A stretch of 64,000 nucleotides of DNA from Roseomonas sp. GTDB lineage: Bacteria > Pseudomonadota > Alphaproteobacteria > Acetobacterales > Acetobacteraceae. A model generated the notes under the pieces. The model did not search any database. It was not told the origin of the DNA and worked only from the letters and a program-made list of their open reading frames with translations. The position numbers were made by a program, and so were the translations under genes. Positions 29,538-40,051 of this stretch are shown here, one piece after another. The number at the start of each line of letters is the position of its first letter. The first letter of the stretch is position 1. Where the stretch lies: positions 124,001 to 188,000 of the forward strand of contig JAPSLO010000007.1 in assembly GCA_031180725.1 (NCBI GenBank), written 5' to 3'.

Positions 29538-30667
29538 TGGCCGTCTCGCGCGCTGACACTTCCACGCTCGGCCGCTGGTGGTGGACCATCGACCGTTGGA
29601 CGCTTGCCGCTCTTCTGGCGCTGGTGGGCTTCGGCTATGTGATGATGCTCGCCGCCTCGCCGGCGGTGGCGGAACGCATCGGCGCCTCCTCGCGCAACAT
29701 GTTCTTCATCCGCCAGATCGCCTATCTCGGGCTGGCGACGCTGCTGATGCTGTCGGTCTCCATGCTCTCGATCCGCCAGGTGCGGATGCTGGGCTGGGCG
29801 GGGCTGGGGCTGTCACTGCTGATGGTGGCGGCGACTCTGGTCGCCGGAGTGGAGATCAAGGGGGCGCGGCGCTGGCTGCACCTGCCGGGCCTCGGCTCCA
29901 TCCAGCCCTCGGAATTCCTGAAGCCCTGCTTCGCCATCGTGGCGGCCTGGCTGATCAGCGAAGGCAAGGTGAACCGGCGGCACGGCGCGACGCTGCTGGC
30001 CATCCTGCTGTTCCTCGGCATCGCCGTGCTGCTGAAGGGCCAGCCGGATATCGGCATGCTGCTGGTAGTCACGGCGGTGTTCTTCGCGCAGTTCTTCGTG
30101 GCGGGGCTGAACCTGTTCGTGGTCGGCATCATCGGCGCGATGGGCGTGGGCGCGGCGGGGCTGGCCTACATGATCTTCCCGCACGTCCAGTCGCGTGTGC
30201 AGCGCTTCCTCAACCCGGCCTCCGGCGACACCTATCAGGTGGATGTCGCAATGGAGGCCTTTGGCTATGGCGGGCTGCTGGGCCGTGGCCCGGGCGAAGG
30301 GCGGGTGAAGAACGTGCTGCCCGACGCCCATGCGGACTTCGTCTTCGCCGTGGCCGGCGAGGAGTTCGGGCTGGTGGTCTGCCTCCTGATCCTCGGCCTC
30401 TTTGCCTTTGTGGTGGTGCGCGGGCTGATCCGGTTGATGGGTGAGTCGGATCTCTTCGTGGTGCTGGCGGCGGCGGGGCTGCTGACGCAGTTCGGGCTGC
30501 AGGCGTTCGTGAACATGGCCTCCTCCCTGCACCTGATCCCGACCAAGGGCATGACGCTGCCCTTCGTGAGCTATGGCGGTTCCTCGGTGCTGGCGATCGC
30601 TTTGGGGATGGGGATGCTGCTGGCGCTGACGCGCCGACGCCTCTCTCGCCGCGAGGAGGAGCGATGA
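29537..30667 (+). CDS. ftsW: Septal peptidoglycan polymerase FtsW
   Basis: SEDS-family glycosyltransferase that polymerises lipid II at the septum with FtsI. The 376-residue protein has about ten membrane helices. The family loop GARRWLHLPGLGSIQPSEFLKPC (about 111-133) is present, and so is the catalytic-region DAHADFVFAVAGEEFGLV (about 263-280). The C-terminal signature LIPTKGMTLPFVSYGGSS follows. It lies between murD and murG, the usual place. Confidence 0.97.
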   Translation: MAVSRADTSTLGRWWWTIDRWTLAALLALVGFGYVMMLAASPAVAERIGASSRNMFFIRQIAYLGLATLLMLSVSMLSIRQVRMLGWAGLGLSLLMVAATLVAGVEIKGARRWLHLPGLGSIQPSEFLKPCFAIVAAWLISEGKVNRRHGATLLAILLFLGIAVLLKGQPDIGMLLVVTAVFFAQFFVAGLNLFVVGIIGAMGVGAAGLAYMIFPHVQSRVQRFLNPASGDTYQVDVAMEAFGYGGLLGRGPGEGRVKNVLPDAHADFVFAVAGEEFGLVVCLLILGLFAFVVVRGLIRLMGESDLFVVLAAAGLLTQFGLQAFVNMASSLHLIPTKGMTLPFVSYGGSSVLAIALGMGMLLALTRRRLSRREEER

Positions 30668-31803
30668 TGCGGGGCCCGGCCGTGCGCCCCGTGGTGATCG
30701 CCGCCGGCGGCACCGGCGGCCACCTCTTCCCCGCCGAGGCCCTGGCCGCGGAACTGGTGGCGCGCGGCGAGCGGATCGCGCTGATGACGGATGCGCGCAG
30801 CGCCGCCTTCGAAAGCCCGGCCTTCGGCAATGCGGAACGCTTCGTGCTGAAGGGCGCGGGGCTGGCCGGGCGCGGGCTGAAGGGCGCAGCACAGGGTGCC
30901 CTGCAACTGGCCGCCGGCACGCTGGAGGCGCGGCGCATCCTGGCGCGGCTGGATGCCGCGGCGGTGGTGGGTTTCGGCGGCTATCCCTCGGTGCCGCCGA
31001 TCATCGCGGCCCGTACACTTCCCCGCGGCCGCCGCCCGGTGACGGCGCTGCATGAGCAGAACGCCGTGCTTGGCCGGGCGAACCGGATGCTGGCGCTGAG
31101 GGCCGACCTGCTGGCGGTTTCCGTCGCGGACACGGCGCGCGTGCCACGCGCCGCGCATGTGCAAGTGGTAGGCAACCCGGTGCGTCCCGCGCTCGCCGCG
31201 CTGACCGGCCAGGGCTATGCCCCGCCGTCCGAGGAGGGTGCGATCCGCCTGCTGGTGCTCGGCGGCTCGCTCGGCGCGCGGGTTTTCGCCGATGTGGTGC
31301 CCGCCGCGGTGGCGGCGCTGCCCGAGCGGCTGCGCGGGCGGCTGGTGGTCACGCAGCAGACGCGGGCGGAGGACCTGCCGCGGGTCGAAACCGCCTATCG
31401 CGCGGCGGGCGTGCCGGCCGATCTTTCGCCCTTCTTCGGCGACATCGCCACGCGGCTGGCGATGGCGCATCTCGTCATCGCGCGGGCCGGCGCATCCACC
31501 GTGGCGGAACTCGGCTGCGCCGGACGGCCGGCGGTGCTGGTGCCGCTGCCACACGCCATCGACGACCATCAAACCGCCAACGCAAGAGCGCTTGCATCGG
31601 CCGGCGCGGCGTGGCTCATGCCGCAACCTGCCTTCACGGCCGACGCGCTGGCCCGGCATCTGGAAGCGGTGTTCTCCAACCCGCCGGTGCTGGCGCGTGC
31701 GGCCACGGCAGCGGCGAAGGAGGCGCGGCCCGATGCGGCGCGCCGCCTGGCCGATCTGGTCCAGTCCCTGATGCGCGCCGAAGCGCTGCCGGAGTCACGT
31801 TGA
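30664..31803 (+). CDS. murG: UDP-GlcNAc:lipid I GlcNAc transferase MurG
   Basis: Makes lipid II on the cytoplasmic face of the membrane. The 379-residue GT-B enzyme has the N-terminal glycine loop [17 protein letters not shown] (about 13-29), [11 protein letters not shown] (about 102-112), [15 protein letters not shown], the C-terminal donor site [12 protein letters not shown] and the signature [34 protein letters not shown] (about 278-311). ATGA overlap with ftsW. Confidence 0.97.
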   Translation: MMRGPAVRPVVIAAGGTGGHLFPAEALAAELVARGERIALMTDARSAAFESPAFGNAERFVLKGAGLAGRGLKGAAQGALQLAAGTLEARRILARLDAAAVVGFGGYPSVPPIIAARTLPRGRRPVTALHEQNAVLGRANRMLALRADLLAVSVADTARVPRAAHVQVVGNPVRPALAALTGQGYAPPSEEGAIRLLVLGGSLGARVFADVVPAAVAALPERLRGRLVVTQQTRAEDLPRVETAYRAAGVPADLSPFFGDIATRLAMAHLVIARAGASTVAELGCAGRPAVLVPLPHAIDDHQTANARALASAGAAWLMPQPAFTADALARHLEAVFSNPPVLARAATAAAKEARPDAARRLADLVQSLMRAEALPESR

Positions 31804-31804
31804 G

Positions 31805-33247
31805 ATGCGCGCGCTGCCGCTCACCATCGGCCCCATCCACTTCGTCGGCATCGGCGGCATCGGCATGTCCGGCATCGCCGAGGTGCTGCACAACCTGGGC
31901 TATCAGGTGCAGGGCAGCGACATCGCGGAAGGCTACAATGTGACGCGCCTGCGGGAGGCCGGCATCCCGGTCTCCGTCGGGCACGACGCCGCGAATCTCG
32001 GCGGGGCGCAGGTGGTGGTGGTCTCCACCGCCGTGAAAAAGGACAACCCGGAGGTCCAGGCCGCCCGCGCACGGCTGATCCCGGTGGTGCGCCGCGCCGA
32101 AATGCTGGCCGAGCTTATGCGGCTGAAATGGTCCGTTGCCATCGGCGGCACGCATGGCAAGACGACCACCACCAGCCTGGTGGCCGCCGTGCTGGAGACC
32201 GCGAAGCTGGATCCCACCGTGATCAACGGCGGCATCATTAACGCCTATGGCACCAACACCCGGCTCGGCGCCGGTGACTGGATGGTGGTGGAAGCCGATG
32301 AGAGCGACGGCAGCTTCCTGAAGCTGCCCGCGGTGGTCGCCGTGGTGACCAACATGGATCCCGAGCATCTGGATCACTGGGGCACTGCCGACGCGATGCG
32401 CGAGGGTTACGCGCAATTCGTCGGCAACATCCCCTTCTACGGATTTGCCGTGCTCTGCGCTGACCATCCGGAGGTGCAGGCGATGATCCCGCGCCTGTCG
32501 GATCGGCGGATCATCACCTATGGCTTCTCGCCCCAGGCGGATGTGCGGGCGGAACGTGTGATCACCGACCGCATGGGCGCCACCTTCGAGGTGATCCTGC
32601 GCGACCGCGCCACCGGCCGCACGCGCAACCTGAAGCCCATGCGCCTGCCGATGCTCGGCCATCACAATGTCCAGAACGCGCTGGCCGCCATCGCCATCGC
32701 CTGCGAGATGGATGTGGACGAGCAGACCATCCGCACCGCACTGGCCGGCTTCAAGGGCGTGAAGCGCCGCTTCACCCGCACCGGCGAGGCCGGCGGCATT
32801 ACCGTGATCGACGATTACGGCCATCACCCCGTGGAGATCGCGGCGGTGCTGAAGGCCGCGCGCCAGGCGGGCGCGCGCGACGTGATCGCGGTGGTGCAGC
32901 CGCACCGCTATTCGCGCCTGCAGTCCCTGTTCGAGGACTTTTGTACGTGCATGAACGACGCGGGGACGGTGATCGTCGCCGATGTCTACGCGGCGGGTGA
33001 GCAGCCGATTGCGGGTGTGGATCGCGATGCGCTGGTGGAAGGGCTGCGCGCGCGTGGCCATCGCTCCGTCGTGCCGCTGCCGGGGCCGGACAGCCTGGCG
33101 GAGATGGTGAATGCCATCGCAAGGCCGGGCGACTACGTCGTCTGCCTCGGCGCCGGCAACATCACCAGCTGGGCCCATGCCCTGCCGGAACAGCTGACCG
33201 CGCTGCAATCCCGTACGCGGCCCCGGCTGGTGGGCGGCAGCAAGTGA
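31805..33247 (+). CDS. murC: UDP-MurNAc:L-alanine ligase MurC
   Basis: Adds the first stem-peptide residue. The 480-residue protein starts with [16 protein letters not shown] (about 12-27), has the ATP loop [11 protein letters not shown] (about 114-124), [20 protein letters not shown] and [10 protein letters not shown] (about 338-347). One base separates it from murG (TGA-G-ATG), the only gap between mraZ and ftsA. GTGA or near overlap with murB. Confidence 0.97.
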   Translation: MRALPLTIGPIHFVGIGGIGMSGIAEVLHNLGYQVQGSDIAEGYNVTRLREAGIPVSVGHDAANLGGAQVVVVSTAVKKDNPEVQAARARLIPVVRRAEMLAELMRLKWSVAIGGTHGKTTTTSLVAAVLETAKLDPTVINGGIINAYGTNTRLGAGDWMVVEADESDGSFLKLPAVVAVVTNMDPEHLDHWGTADAMREGYAQFVGNIPFYGFAVLCADHPEVQAMIPRLSDRRIITYGFSPQADVRAERVITDRMGATFEVILRDRATGRTRNLKPMRLPMLGHHNVQNALAAIAIACEMDVDEQTIRTALAGFKGVKRRFTRTGEAGGITVIDDYGHHPVEIAAVLKAARQAGARDVIAVVQPHRYSRLQSLFEDFCTCMNDAGTVIVADVYAAGEQPIAGVDRDALVEGLRARGHRSVVPLPGPDSLAEMVNAIARPGDYVVCLGAGNITSWAHALPEQLTALQSRTRPRLVGGSK

Positions 33248-34152
33248 GGACGGGGATGGCCACCCACGCCACCCTTCCCCCGCTGCGCGGGCGCGTGCAG
33301 GCGGCGGCGGCGCTGGCGCCGGTCACCTGGTTCCGCGTCGGCGGGCCGGCGGAATGGCTGGTGCGGCCGGCGGACCTGGATGATCTGCTGCTGTTGCTGC
33401 GCGACCTGCCGGACTCCATCCCGCTGACCGTGATCGGCGCGGCCAGCAACCTGATCGTGCGCGATGGCGGCGTGCGTGGCGTGGTGCTGCGGCTTGCCGG
33501 CAGGGCCTTCGGCACCATCGAGCCGGATGGCGAGGGGATCCTGGCCGGCGCGGGCGCGCTGGATGCCACCGTGGCGGAACATGCGGCGGCGGCGGGGCTC
33601 GCGGGCCTGGAGTTCCTCTGCGGCATCCCGGGCACCATTGGCGGCGCGGTGGCGATGAATGCCGGCGCCTACGGGGCGGAGGTGAAGGACGTGCTGGACT
33701 GGGCCGAGGTGGCGACGCCGGCCGGGCTGCTGCGCCTGCCGGCCGCCGACTTCGCCTTCACCTATCGCAAGGCCACGCTGCCGCCGCGCGGTGTGGTGGT
33801 GCGGGCGCGTTTTCGTGCCCGGCCGGGTGAGACCGCGGCCATCGCCGCCCGCATGGCGGAGATCCGCGCGGCGCGCGAAGCGACGCAGCCCGTCCGCGCG
33901 CGCACCGGCGGCTCCACCTTCAAGAACCCGCCGGGTGCGCGGGCCTGGCAGCTCGTGGACCAGGCCGGCTGCCGGGGGCTGGCGCGCGGGGGCGCGCAGG
34001 TCTCGGAAAAGCACGCGAATTTCCTGCTCAACACCGGCGGCGCCACCGCGGCCGATATCGAGGAACTGGGTGAGGAGGTGCGAGCGCGCGTGCGGGCCAG
34101 CTCCGGCGTCACGCTGGAGTGGGAGATCAAGCGTATCGGGGAGACCGCGTGA
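33244..34152 (+). CDS. murB: UDP-N-acetylenolpyruvoylglucosamine reductase MurB
   Basis: FAD enzyme that reduces enolpyruvyl-UDP-GlcNAc to UDP-MurNAc. The 302-residue protein has [21 protein letters not shown] (about 29-49), [12 protein letters not shown] (about 65-76), [22 protein letters not shown] (about 123-144), and the C-terminal GSTFKNPPG (about 222-230) with LVDQAGCRG. The last two motifs define the type I enzyme. Two starts are possible: GTG 33244 (GTGA overlap, used here) or ATG 33256, which has GAGGA five bases upstream. Confidence 0.96.
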   Translation: MRTGMATHATLPPLRGRVQAAAALAPVTWFRVGGPAEWLVRPADLDDLLLLLRDLPDSIPLTVIGAASNLIVRDGGVRGVVLRLAGRAFGTIEPDGEGILAGAGALDATVAEHAAAAGLAGLEFLCGIPGTIGGAVAMNAGAYGAEVKDVLDWAEVATPAGLLRLPAADFAFTYRKATLPPRGVVVRARFRARPGETAAIAARMAEIRAAREATQPVRARTGGSTFKNPPGARAWQLVDQAGCRGLARGGAQVSEKHANFLLNTGGATAADIEELGEEVRARVRASSGVTLEWEIKRIGETA

Positions 34153-35072
34153 TGACCCATGTTGCCGTGCTGCATGGCGGCGTCTCAGCGGAACGCGAGG
34201 TGAGCCTGGCCACCGGGCAGCAGGTGGTGGCCGCGCTGCGCCAGGCAGGCTTCCAGGTGACGCCGATCGAGGTGACGCAGGACCTTGCCGCGGCGATCGC
34301 GGCGCTGCAGGCGGCGAAGCCCGATGCGGTGTTCAACGCCCTGCATGGCCGCTTCGGCGAGGATGGCTGCATTCAGGGCGTGCTGGACTGGCTCGGCCTG
34401 CCCTACACGCATTCGGGGCTGCGGGCCTCCGCGCTGGCCATGGACAAGGCGGCCGCCAAGGCCGCTTTCGCCGCCGCCGGACTGCCCGTCGCCCCGTCGC
34501 GCATCGTCTCGCCGGAGGAGCTGGAGGTCGAGGATCCGATGCCGCGCCCCTATGTGGTGAAGCCGGTGAACGAGGGTTCCTCGGTCGGCGTGGAGATCTT
34601 CCGCGCCGGCGACAACCGCCGCGCCGAGGTCGCGCGCAACTGGAAGTTCGATCGGCGGATCATGGTGGAAGCCTATATCCCCGGTCGTGAACTGACCGTT
34701 GCCGTCATGGGCGACCGCCCGCTGGAGGTGACGGAGATCGCCACCGGCCATGTCTTCTACGACTACGAGGCGAAATACGCCGAGGGCGGCAGCGCCCACA
34801 CCTTGCCCGCGCCGGTGCATCCCGCCATCCGCGAACAGGCGATGCAGGTGGCGCTGCGCGCCCATCAGGCGCTGGGCTGCCGCGGCGTCTCCCGCGCTGA
34901 TCTGCGCTACGACGACACGGGTGGCGAGCCGGGCAAGCTCTACCTGCTGGAAGTGAACACCCAGCCCGGCATGACACGCACCAGCCTGGTGCCCGAACAG
35001 GCCGCGCATGTCGGCATCCCCTTCCCCGAACTCTGCGCCTGGATGGTGCGGGAGGCACGCTGTGGCGCGTAG
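34152..35072 (+). CDS. ddl: D-alanine:D-alanine ligase Ddl
   Basis: Makes the dipeptide used by MurF. The 306-residue ATP-grasp enzyme has VAVLHGGVSAEREVSLATG (about 4-22), the LHGRFGEDGCIQGVLDWLGLPYTHSG segment, VVKPVNEGSSVGV (about 137-149) and LLEVNTQPGMTRTSLVP (about 268-284), where NTQPG carries the metal-binding asparagine. ATG 34152 overlaps the murB TGA. The 3' end overlaps ftsQ by 11 bases. Confidence 0.97.
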   Translation: MTHVAVLHGGVSAEREVSLATGQQVVAALRQAGFQVTPIEVTQDLAAAIAALQAAKPDAVFNALHGRFGEDGCIQGVLDWLGLPYTHSGLRASALAMDKAAAKAAFAAAGLPVAPSRIVSPEELEVEDPMPRPYVVKPVNEGSSVGVEIFRAGDNRRAEVARNWKFDRRIMVEAYIPGRELTVAVMGDRPLEVTEIATGHVFYDYEAKYAEGGSAHTLPAPVHPAIREQAMQVALRAHQALGCRGVSRADLRYDDTGGEPGKLYLLEVNTQPGMTRTSLVPEQAAHVGIPFPELCAWMVREARCGA

Positions 35073-35961
35073 CGTTGTCGCCAGCAGCCGCGTCTCCGGC
35101 GCCGGTCGGGCCGGCGCAAGGCGGGCGGACCCGGACCGCCCCGGCCGCTTCAAGCTGTGGCTGCGCCGGCGGCGCGGCCTCGCCAAGCCGGCTGCGCTGG
35201 CGCTGCTGGGTGCCGGCGCGCTCGGGGCGCTTGGCCTCGGACTCTACCTGGCGGATCCGGCTGGGCGCGTGCAGGCGCTGATGGAGAATGTCGCCGCGGT
35301 GGGCGGCGCCGCCGGCTTCGAGTTGCGCGAGATCATCGTCGAGGGCCGTCAGAACACGCCGATCGAGCTGATCAAGGCCGCAGTCGGGATGGAGCGCGGC
35401 GACCCGCTGCTCGGCTTCTCGCCGGCCGAGGCGCGGGCACGGCTGGAGACCATCGCCTGGGTCGAGACGGCACATGTGGAGCGGCACCTGCCGGGCACCA
35501 TCCTGGTGCGGCTGACGGAGCGCACGCCCTTCGCCATCTGGCAGCACAATGGGCGCTTCTCGATCATCGACCGCGACGGGAAGGTGGTCACGACGCAAAC
35601 GCTGGACGCCTTCGGCCCGCTGCCGCTGGTGGTGGGCGCAGGGGCTGAAAAGACCGCGGCGGCGCTGTATGACCTGCTGGAGGCGCATCCCGAGGTGCTG
35701 CGGCGCACCCAGGCGCTGGTGCGCGTCGGCGAGCGCCGCTGGAACCTGCGCCTGCACAATGGCGTGGATGTGCTGCTGCCCGAAGGGCATGAGGCGCCCG
35801 CGCTGAACCGCCTGAACGAGCTGCAGGCGCGCAACGCCATCATGGACCGCCCGCTGGTGGCCATCGACATGCGGCTGCCGGACCGCTTGGTGCTGCGCCA
35901 GATCCCCAGCGAGCCCGCCGCCAGCCAGCAGCCGCGCCGCCAGGCGGGGAGCCGCGGATGA
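35062..35961 (+). CDS. ftsQ: Cell division protein FtsQ
   Basis: Bitopic scaffold of the FtsQBL complex. The 299-residue protein has a basic cytoplasmic N-terminus (FKLWLRRRRGLAK) and a membrane helix (about 47-67, AALALLGAGALGALGLGLYLA). The POTRA domain follows, starting FELREIIVEGRQNTPIELIKAAVGMERGDPLL, then the FtsQ beta domain with WVETAHVERHLPGTILVRLTERTPFAIWQ. Start is GTG 35062 inside ddl, backed by GGGAGG (35050-35055) six bases upstream; the same start design is used for murE. It ends ATGA-overlapped with ftsA. Confidence 0.95.
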   Translation: MARSVVASSRVSGAGRAGARRADPDRPGRFKLWLRRRRGLAKPAALALLGAGALGALGLGLYLADPAGRVQALMENVAAVGGAAGFELREIIVEGRQNTPIELIKAAVGMERGDPLLGFSPAEARARLETIAWVETAHVERHLPGTILVRLTERTPFAIWQHNGRFSIIDRDGKVVTTQTLDAFGPLPLVVGAGAEKTAAALYDLLEAHPEVLRRTQALVRVGERRWNLRLHNGVDVLLPEGHEAPALNRLNELQARNAIMDRPLVAIDMRLPDRLVLRQIPSEPAASQQPRRQAGSRG

Positions 35962-37250
35962 ACGCCCTGTCCCGCCTGCCCGTCCCGATCGAGCCCGGGC
36001 CCGAGCGCCGGCGCCGCGGCGCGCGCACCGGCGCCTTCGGCGTGCTCGACATTGGTACCACTAAAACTGTCTGCCTGGTGGCCCGCATCGAGGGCGACGG
36101 CGAGCCGCGCGTGCTGGGCTTCGGCTGGCAGCGCGGGCGCGGCGTGAAGGGCGGCTCCATCATCGACCTGGAGGAGGCCGAGCGCGCCATCCGCGCCGCC
36201 GTCGGGCAGGCGGAGGAGATGTCGGACACGCAGCTCTCGGGCGCGATCGTCAACCTTTCCTGTGGGCAACCGGAATCGCGGCTGCTGCATGTGCAATGGC
36301 CCATTGCCGGCCGCGCGGTGACCGATGCCGATCTGCGGGCCATTCTCTCCGAGGGCCGCCGCCGCGGGCATGAGGATGGACGCGAGACGGTGCATGGCGC
36401 GCCCGTCTCCTACACGGTTGATGCCACGCCCGGCGTTGAAGATCCCCGCGGAATGGTGTGCGAGACGCTGGGCGCGCGGGTGCATCTGGTGGATGCCAGC
36501 CAGGCCGCGTTGCGCAACCTGGGCACCTGCCTGGCGCGCTGCGACCTGGAAGTGGAGGAGCTGGTCTCCGCCCCCTTCGCCGCCGGCCTCTCCACTCTGG
36601 TGGAGGATGAGAAGCGCATCGGCTGCACCGTGATCGACATGGGCGGCGGCACCACCTCCATCGCCGTCTTCGCGGAGGGCCAGCTGATCCATACCAGCCA
36701 GGTGCCGATCGGCGGCTGGCAGGTGACGAACGATCTGGCACGGGTGCTCTCCACGCCGATCAACCACGCGGAACGGCTGAAGACTCTGCATGGCGGCGCG
36801 ATGGCCACCGCCGATGATGAGCGCGAGATGCTGCCCATCCCGCTGGTCGGCGAGGATGAGGACCACATCGCCCGCGTGCCGCGCGCGATGGTGGTGAACA
36901 TCATCCGCCCGCGGCTGGAGGAGACCTTCGAATTCGTCCGTGACCGGCTGGAACAAGCGGGCGTGGCAAAGGAAGCCGGGTCGCGCGTGGTGCTGACGGG
37001 CGGCGGGTCGCTGCTGATCGGCGCAAGGGAACTGGCCGCTCGCGTGCTGGAACGCCAGGTGCGGCTGGGCCGCCCGCGCAGCGTGCGCGGCCTGCCGGAA
37101 ACCGCCGGCGGTCCGCCCTTCGCGGTGGCCACCGGATTGCTCGCCTGGGCGGCCGGGGAGGGCCGCCCGATCGTGGACATCGCACCCGGGCCGGATCGCC
37201 CGCGTGGAATGATCCACAGGTTTTTCGAGTGGTTGAAGGCGCGGGCGTGA
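35958..37250 (+). CDS. ftsA: Cell division protein FtsA
   Basis: Actin-like ATPase that anchors FtsZ to the membrane. The 430-residue protein has the phosphate-1 motif FGVLDIGTTKTVCLVARIEG (about 28-47), GGTT in VIDMGGGTTSIAVFAEGQ (phosphate-2), and VVLTGGGSLLIGARELAARVL (adenosine motif). The C-terminal amphipathic membrane-targeting helix MIHRFFEWLKARA ends the protein. An N-terminal 27-residue arginine/proline-rich extension precedes the core. It closes the uninterrupted gene string; ftsZ follows after 78 bp. Confidence 0.97.
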   Translation: MNALSRLPVPIEPGPERRRRGARTGAFGVLDIGTTKTVCLVARIEGDGEPRVLGFGWQRGRGVKGGSIIDLEEAERAIRAAVGQAEEMSDTQLSGAIVNLSCGQPESRLLHVQWPIAGRAVTDADLRAILSEGRRRGHEDGRETVHGAPVSYTVDATPGVEDPRGMVCETLGARVHLVDASQAALRNLGTCLARCDLEVEELVSAPFAAGLSTLVEDEKRIGCTVIDMGGGTTSIAVFAEGQLIHTSQVPIGGWQVTNDLARVLSTPINHAERLKTLHGGAMATADDEREMLPIPLVGEDEDHIARVPRAMVVNIIRPRLEETFEFVRDRLEQAGVAKEAGSRVVLTGGGSLLIGARELAARVLERQVRLGRPRSVRGLPETAGGPPFAVATGLLAWAAGEGRPIVDIAPGPDRPRGMIHRFFEWLKARA

Positions 37251-37328
37251 TGCGCCGAATCGACCAGTTGTCCCATCATCTCGTCTCGACGCGCGGTTGA
37301 GCGACAGGAATTCCAGGAGAGGCCTTCA

Positions 37329-38879
37329 ATGACGCTGAACCTCACCATCCCGGCCCATCAGCACACGGATTTCACACCGCGCATTACGGTGGTGGGCGTG
37401 GGTGGCGGCGGCACCAACGCCGTCAACAACATGGTCGCCATGGGCCTGGACGGCGTGGAATTCCTCGTCGCCAACACCGATGCGCAGTCGCTGGTGCATT
37501 CCAAGGCCGACCGGCGCGTGCAGCTCGGCCCGCACCTGACGCAGGGCCTGGGCGCCGGCGCCAAGCCCGAGATCGGCCGCGCGGCGGCGGAGGAAGCGAC
37601 CGAGGAGCTGGCACGCCACCTGGAAGGCAGCCACATGGTCTTCGTGACCGCCGGCATGGGCGGCGGCACCGGCACGGGTGCTGCGCCCGTCATCGCGCGC
37701 ATGGCGCGGGAGCGCGGCATCCTGACGGTCGGTGTGGTGACGAAGCCCTTCGACTTCGAAGGCCCGAAGCGCAAGAAGGCCGCCGATGCCGGCATCGAGG
37801 AGCTGCAGCAGTTCGTGGACACGCTGATCGTGATCCCGAACCAGAACCTGTTCCGTCTGGCCACCGAGCGCACGACTTTCGCCGAGGCCTTCAAGATGGC
37901 GGACAACGTGCTCTACATGGGCGTGCGCGGTGTGACCGACCTGATGGTCAACCCCGGCCTGGTGAACCTGGACTTCGCCGACATCCGCACGGTGATGGCG
38001 GAGATGGGCAAGGCCATGATGGGCACCGGCGAGGCCGAGGGCGACGACCGCGCCGTGAAGGCCGCGGAGGCCGCGATCAGCAACCCGCTGCTGGAGGACA
38101 CCTCCATGCGCGGCGCCCGCGGCGTGCTGATCAACCTGACCGGCGGCTACGACATGACGCTGTTCGAGGTGGAGGAAGCCGCCAGCCGCATCCGCAAGGA
38201 GGTGGAGGAGGATGCCAACATCATCTTCGGCACCTCCATCGACGAGACGATGAACGGCCGCATCCGCGTCTCCGTGGTGGCGACCGGCATTGATGCGCGC
38301 GAGGCGCGCGAGGCGGAGCGGCCCAAGCTGGTGGCGGTGGGCGGCGGCGGCGCGGCGCCGGTGCAGGCGGTGTCAGCGGCAGCCGTGGGGCCGAGCCAGC
38401 CGGTGCGCACCCCCTCCGGCTTCATGCCGCGCGTGGCGGCGGCGCCGGCCCCCGCGGCCATGCGCCCAGCGGCGACTGGCTTCATGCCGGTCCAGCCGGC
38501 CGCGGTGGCGCCGGTGCAGCCCGCCCCCGTGCACCAGGCCGCACCGATGCAGGCGGCGCCCGTGCAGGCGCCGGAGGCCGCCGCCATGGCGGAGCCGGTG
38601 GTGCTGCAGCAGGCCGCGGAACCCGCGCTGCGGGCCCCGGCCGCGACCCGCCCCGCCATGACGCCGGTTCCTTCCGCCGCTGCCGGGCTGAACAACCTCT
38701 TCCGCCGGGCCACCGGCCTGATGCGCCGTGACCTGCCGGAAGCCACCGCGCCAGCGCCGCAGGCGCCGCGGGTGGAGCCGGTTGCCGCCCCCAATCCGAC
38801 CCATCCCGCCCCGCGCGTCGCGCCGCAGGAGGAAATGGGCCTGGACATCCCCGCCTTCCTGCGCCGGCAGTCGAACTGA
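37329..38879 (+). CDS. ftsZ: Cell division GTPase FtsZ
   Basis: Forms the cytokinetic Z-ring. The 516-residue protein has the GTP-binding [13 protein letters not shown] (about 21-33), the tubulin signature GGGTGTG (about 111-117) and the T7 loop segment [11 protein letters not shown]. The C-terminal peptide [12 protein letters not shown] is the FtsA-binding tail. Between about residues 345 and 495 lies a linker extremely rich in alanine, proline, valine and glutamine, much longer than in E. coli but usual in alphaproteobacteria. A separate 78-bp leader with CAGGAGAG before the ATG implies its own translation control and possibly its own promoter. Confidence 0.98.
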   Translation: MTLNLTIPAHQHTDFTPRITVVGVGGGGTNAVNNMVAMGLDGVEFLVANTDAQSLVHSKADRRVQLGPHLTQGLGAGAKPEIGRAAAEEATEELARHLEGSHMVFVTAGMGGGTGTGAAPVIARMARERGILTVGVVTKPFDFEGPKRKKAADAGIEELQQFVDTLIVIPNQNLFRLATERTTFAEAFKMADNVLYMGVRGVTDLMVNPGLVNLDFADIRTVMAEMGKAMMGTGEAEGDDRAVKAAEAAISNPLLEDTSMRGARGVLINLTGGYDMTLFEVEEAASRIRKEVEEDANIIFGTSIDETMNGRIRVSVVATGIDAREAREAERPKLVAVGGGGAAPVQAVSAAAVGPSQPVRTPSGFMPRVAAAPAPAAMRPAATGFMPVQPAAVAPVQPAPVHQAAPMQAAPVQAPEAAAMAEPVVLQQAAEPALRAPAATRPAMTPVPSAAAGLNNLFRRATGLMRRDLPEATAPAPQAPRVEPVAAPNPTHPAPRVAPQEEMGLDIPAFLRRQSN

Positions 38880-38961
38880 GCCACAGGCCCGTTATACCGC
38901 GCCGCACCAATCGGCCTAAATCAGTAGCTTACAGCGTAATATCACGAAACAACGCTTGAAT

Positions 38962-39010
38962 GGCGCCCCAGGGCCGGAGATGGCATCTCCCCCTGGGGCG
39001 CCTTCGTTTT
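38962..39010 (+). terminator. Rho-independent terminator after ftsZ, nested hairpin
   Basis: GGCGCCCCAGGG (38962-38973) pairs perfectly with CCCTGGGGCGCC (38991-39002), and the loop itself holds a second stem, GGAGAT with ATCTCC around GGC. TTCGTTTT follows directly. This is the strongest terminator in the window and separates the dcw cluster from lpxC. Confidence 0.88.
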
Positions 39011-39103
39011 GACGCCCACGTCGCGTGTCATGGCCCGAACGGGCCTGGCAGGCGGTGGGACCAAGGGGCCCCGCCGGCGGCGCCAGCAGCTTTCGGAGCG
39101 GGA

Positions 39104-40051
39104 ATGGACGGCTTCCTTCAGAGCGACAGGGCCAGCCGGCGGACGCTGAAGACCGCCATCGGCTGCGTCGGCGTGGGGCTGCACAGCGGCCGCCGCGTGT
39201 CCCTGACTCTGCGCCCCGCCGCCGGCGGCACCGGCATCCTGTTCCGCCGCACCGACCTCGGCTTCGACATTCCGGCCCGCTACGACATGGTAGTGGATAC
39301 GCGGCTCTGCACCGCGCTGGTGGCCGCCGGCGCCCCGCAGGCGCGGATCGGCACGGTGGAGCATGTGATTGCTGCCCTCGCCGGCACCGGCATCACCGAT
39401 GCGGTCGTGGAGCTGGACGGGCCGGAAGTGCCGATTCTGGACGGTTCGGCCGCGCCCTTCGTCTTCCTGATCGATTGCGCCGGCATCGCCAGCCTGCCCG
39501 GCGCCGCCCCGCTGATCGAAGTGCTGAAGCCCATCCGGGTGGCGGAAGGCGAGGCCTTCGCCGAGCTGCTGCCGGGGCGCGAGGCCGCGCTGGATGTGGC
39601 GCTGTCCATCGATTTCCCCTCCACCGCCATCGGGCGGCAGGAATTCGCTCTGCGCGTCACTCCTGCCGCCTTCCGCGCGCAACTGGCCGATTCGCGTACC
39701 TTCACCCTGGCCGAGGACATCGCGCGGCTGCGCGCGGCCGGGCTGGCGCAGGGTGGCAGCCTGGCCAATGCGGTGGTGGTGGACGGCCCGCTGGTGCTGA
39801 ACCCCGGGGGGCTGCGCCGCCCCGATGAATTCGTGCGCCATAAGGTGCTGGACGTGGTGGGCGACTTGGCGCTGGCCGGTGCCCAGCTTTCGGCACAGTT
39901 CCGCGGCCATCGCTCGGGCCATGCGCTGAACAACAAGGTCCTGCGCGCCCTATTCGCCGACCGTTCGGCCTGGCGGATGCAGGATGGCGGCCTGGCGCTG
40001 GATGGCGTCACCACGCGCCTGCCGGCTGCAGCGGCGCCGGCCGTCGCCTGA
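39104..40051 (+). CDS. lpxC: UDP-3-O-acyl-N-acetylglucosamine deacetylase LpxC
   Basis: First committed step of lipid A synthesis. The 315-residue zinc enzyme has TLKTAIGCVGVGLHSGRRV at the N-terminus and zinc ligands H87 (TVEHVIAAL), H246 and D250 (VRHKVLDVVGDL). The catalytic H273 lies in SGHALNN. The 246-to-273 spacing equals that of the E. coli enzyme (238 to 265). Start ATG 39104 has GGAGCGGG just upstream. The gene begins 94 bp after the dcw terminator and therefore needs its own promoter. Confidence 0.97.
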   Translation: MDGFLQSDRASRRTLKTAIGCVGVGLHSGRRVSLTLRPAAGGTGILFRRTDLGFDIPARYDMVVDTRLCTALVAAGAPQARIGTVEHVIAALAGTGITDAVVELDGPEVPILDGSAAPFVFLIDCAGIASLPGAAPLIEVLKPIRVAEGEAFAELLPGREAALDVALSIDFPSTAIGRQEFALRVTPAAFRAQLADSRTFTLAEDIARLRAAGLAQGGSLANAVVVDGPLVLNPGGLRRPDEFVRHKVLDVVGDLALAGAQLSAQFRGHRSGHALNNKVLRALFADRSAWRMQDGGLALDGVTTRLPAAAAPAVA

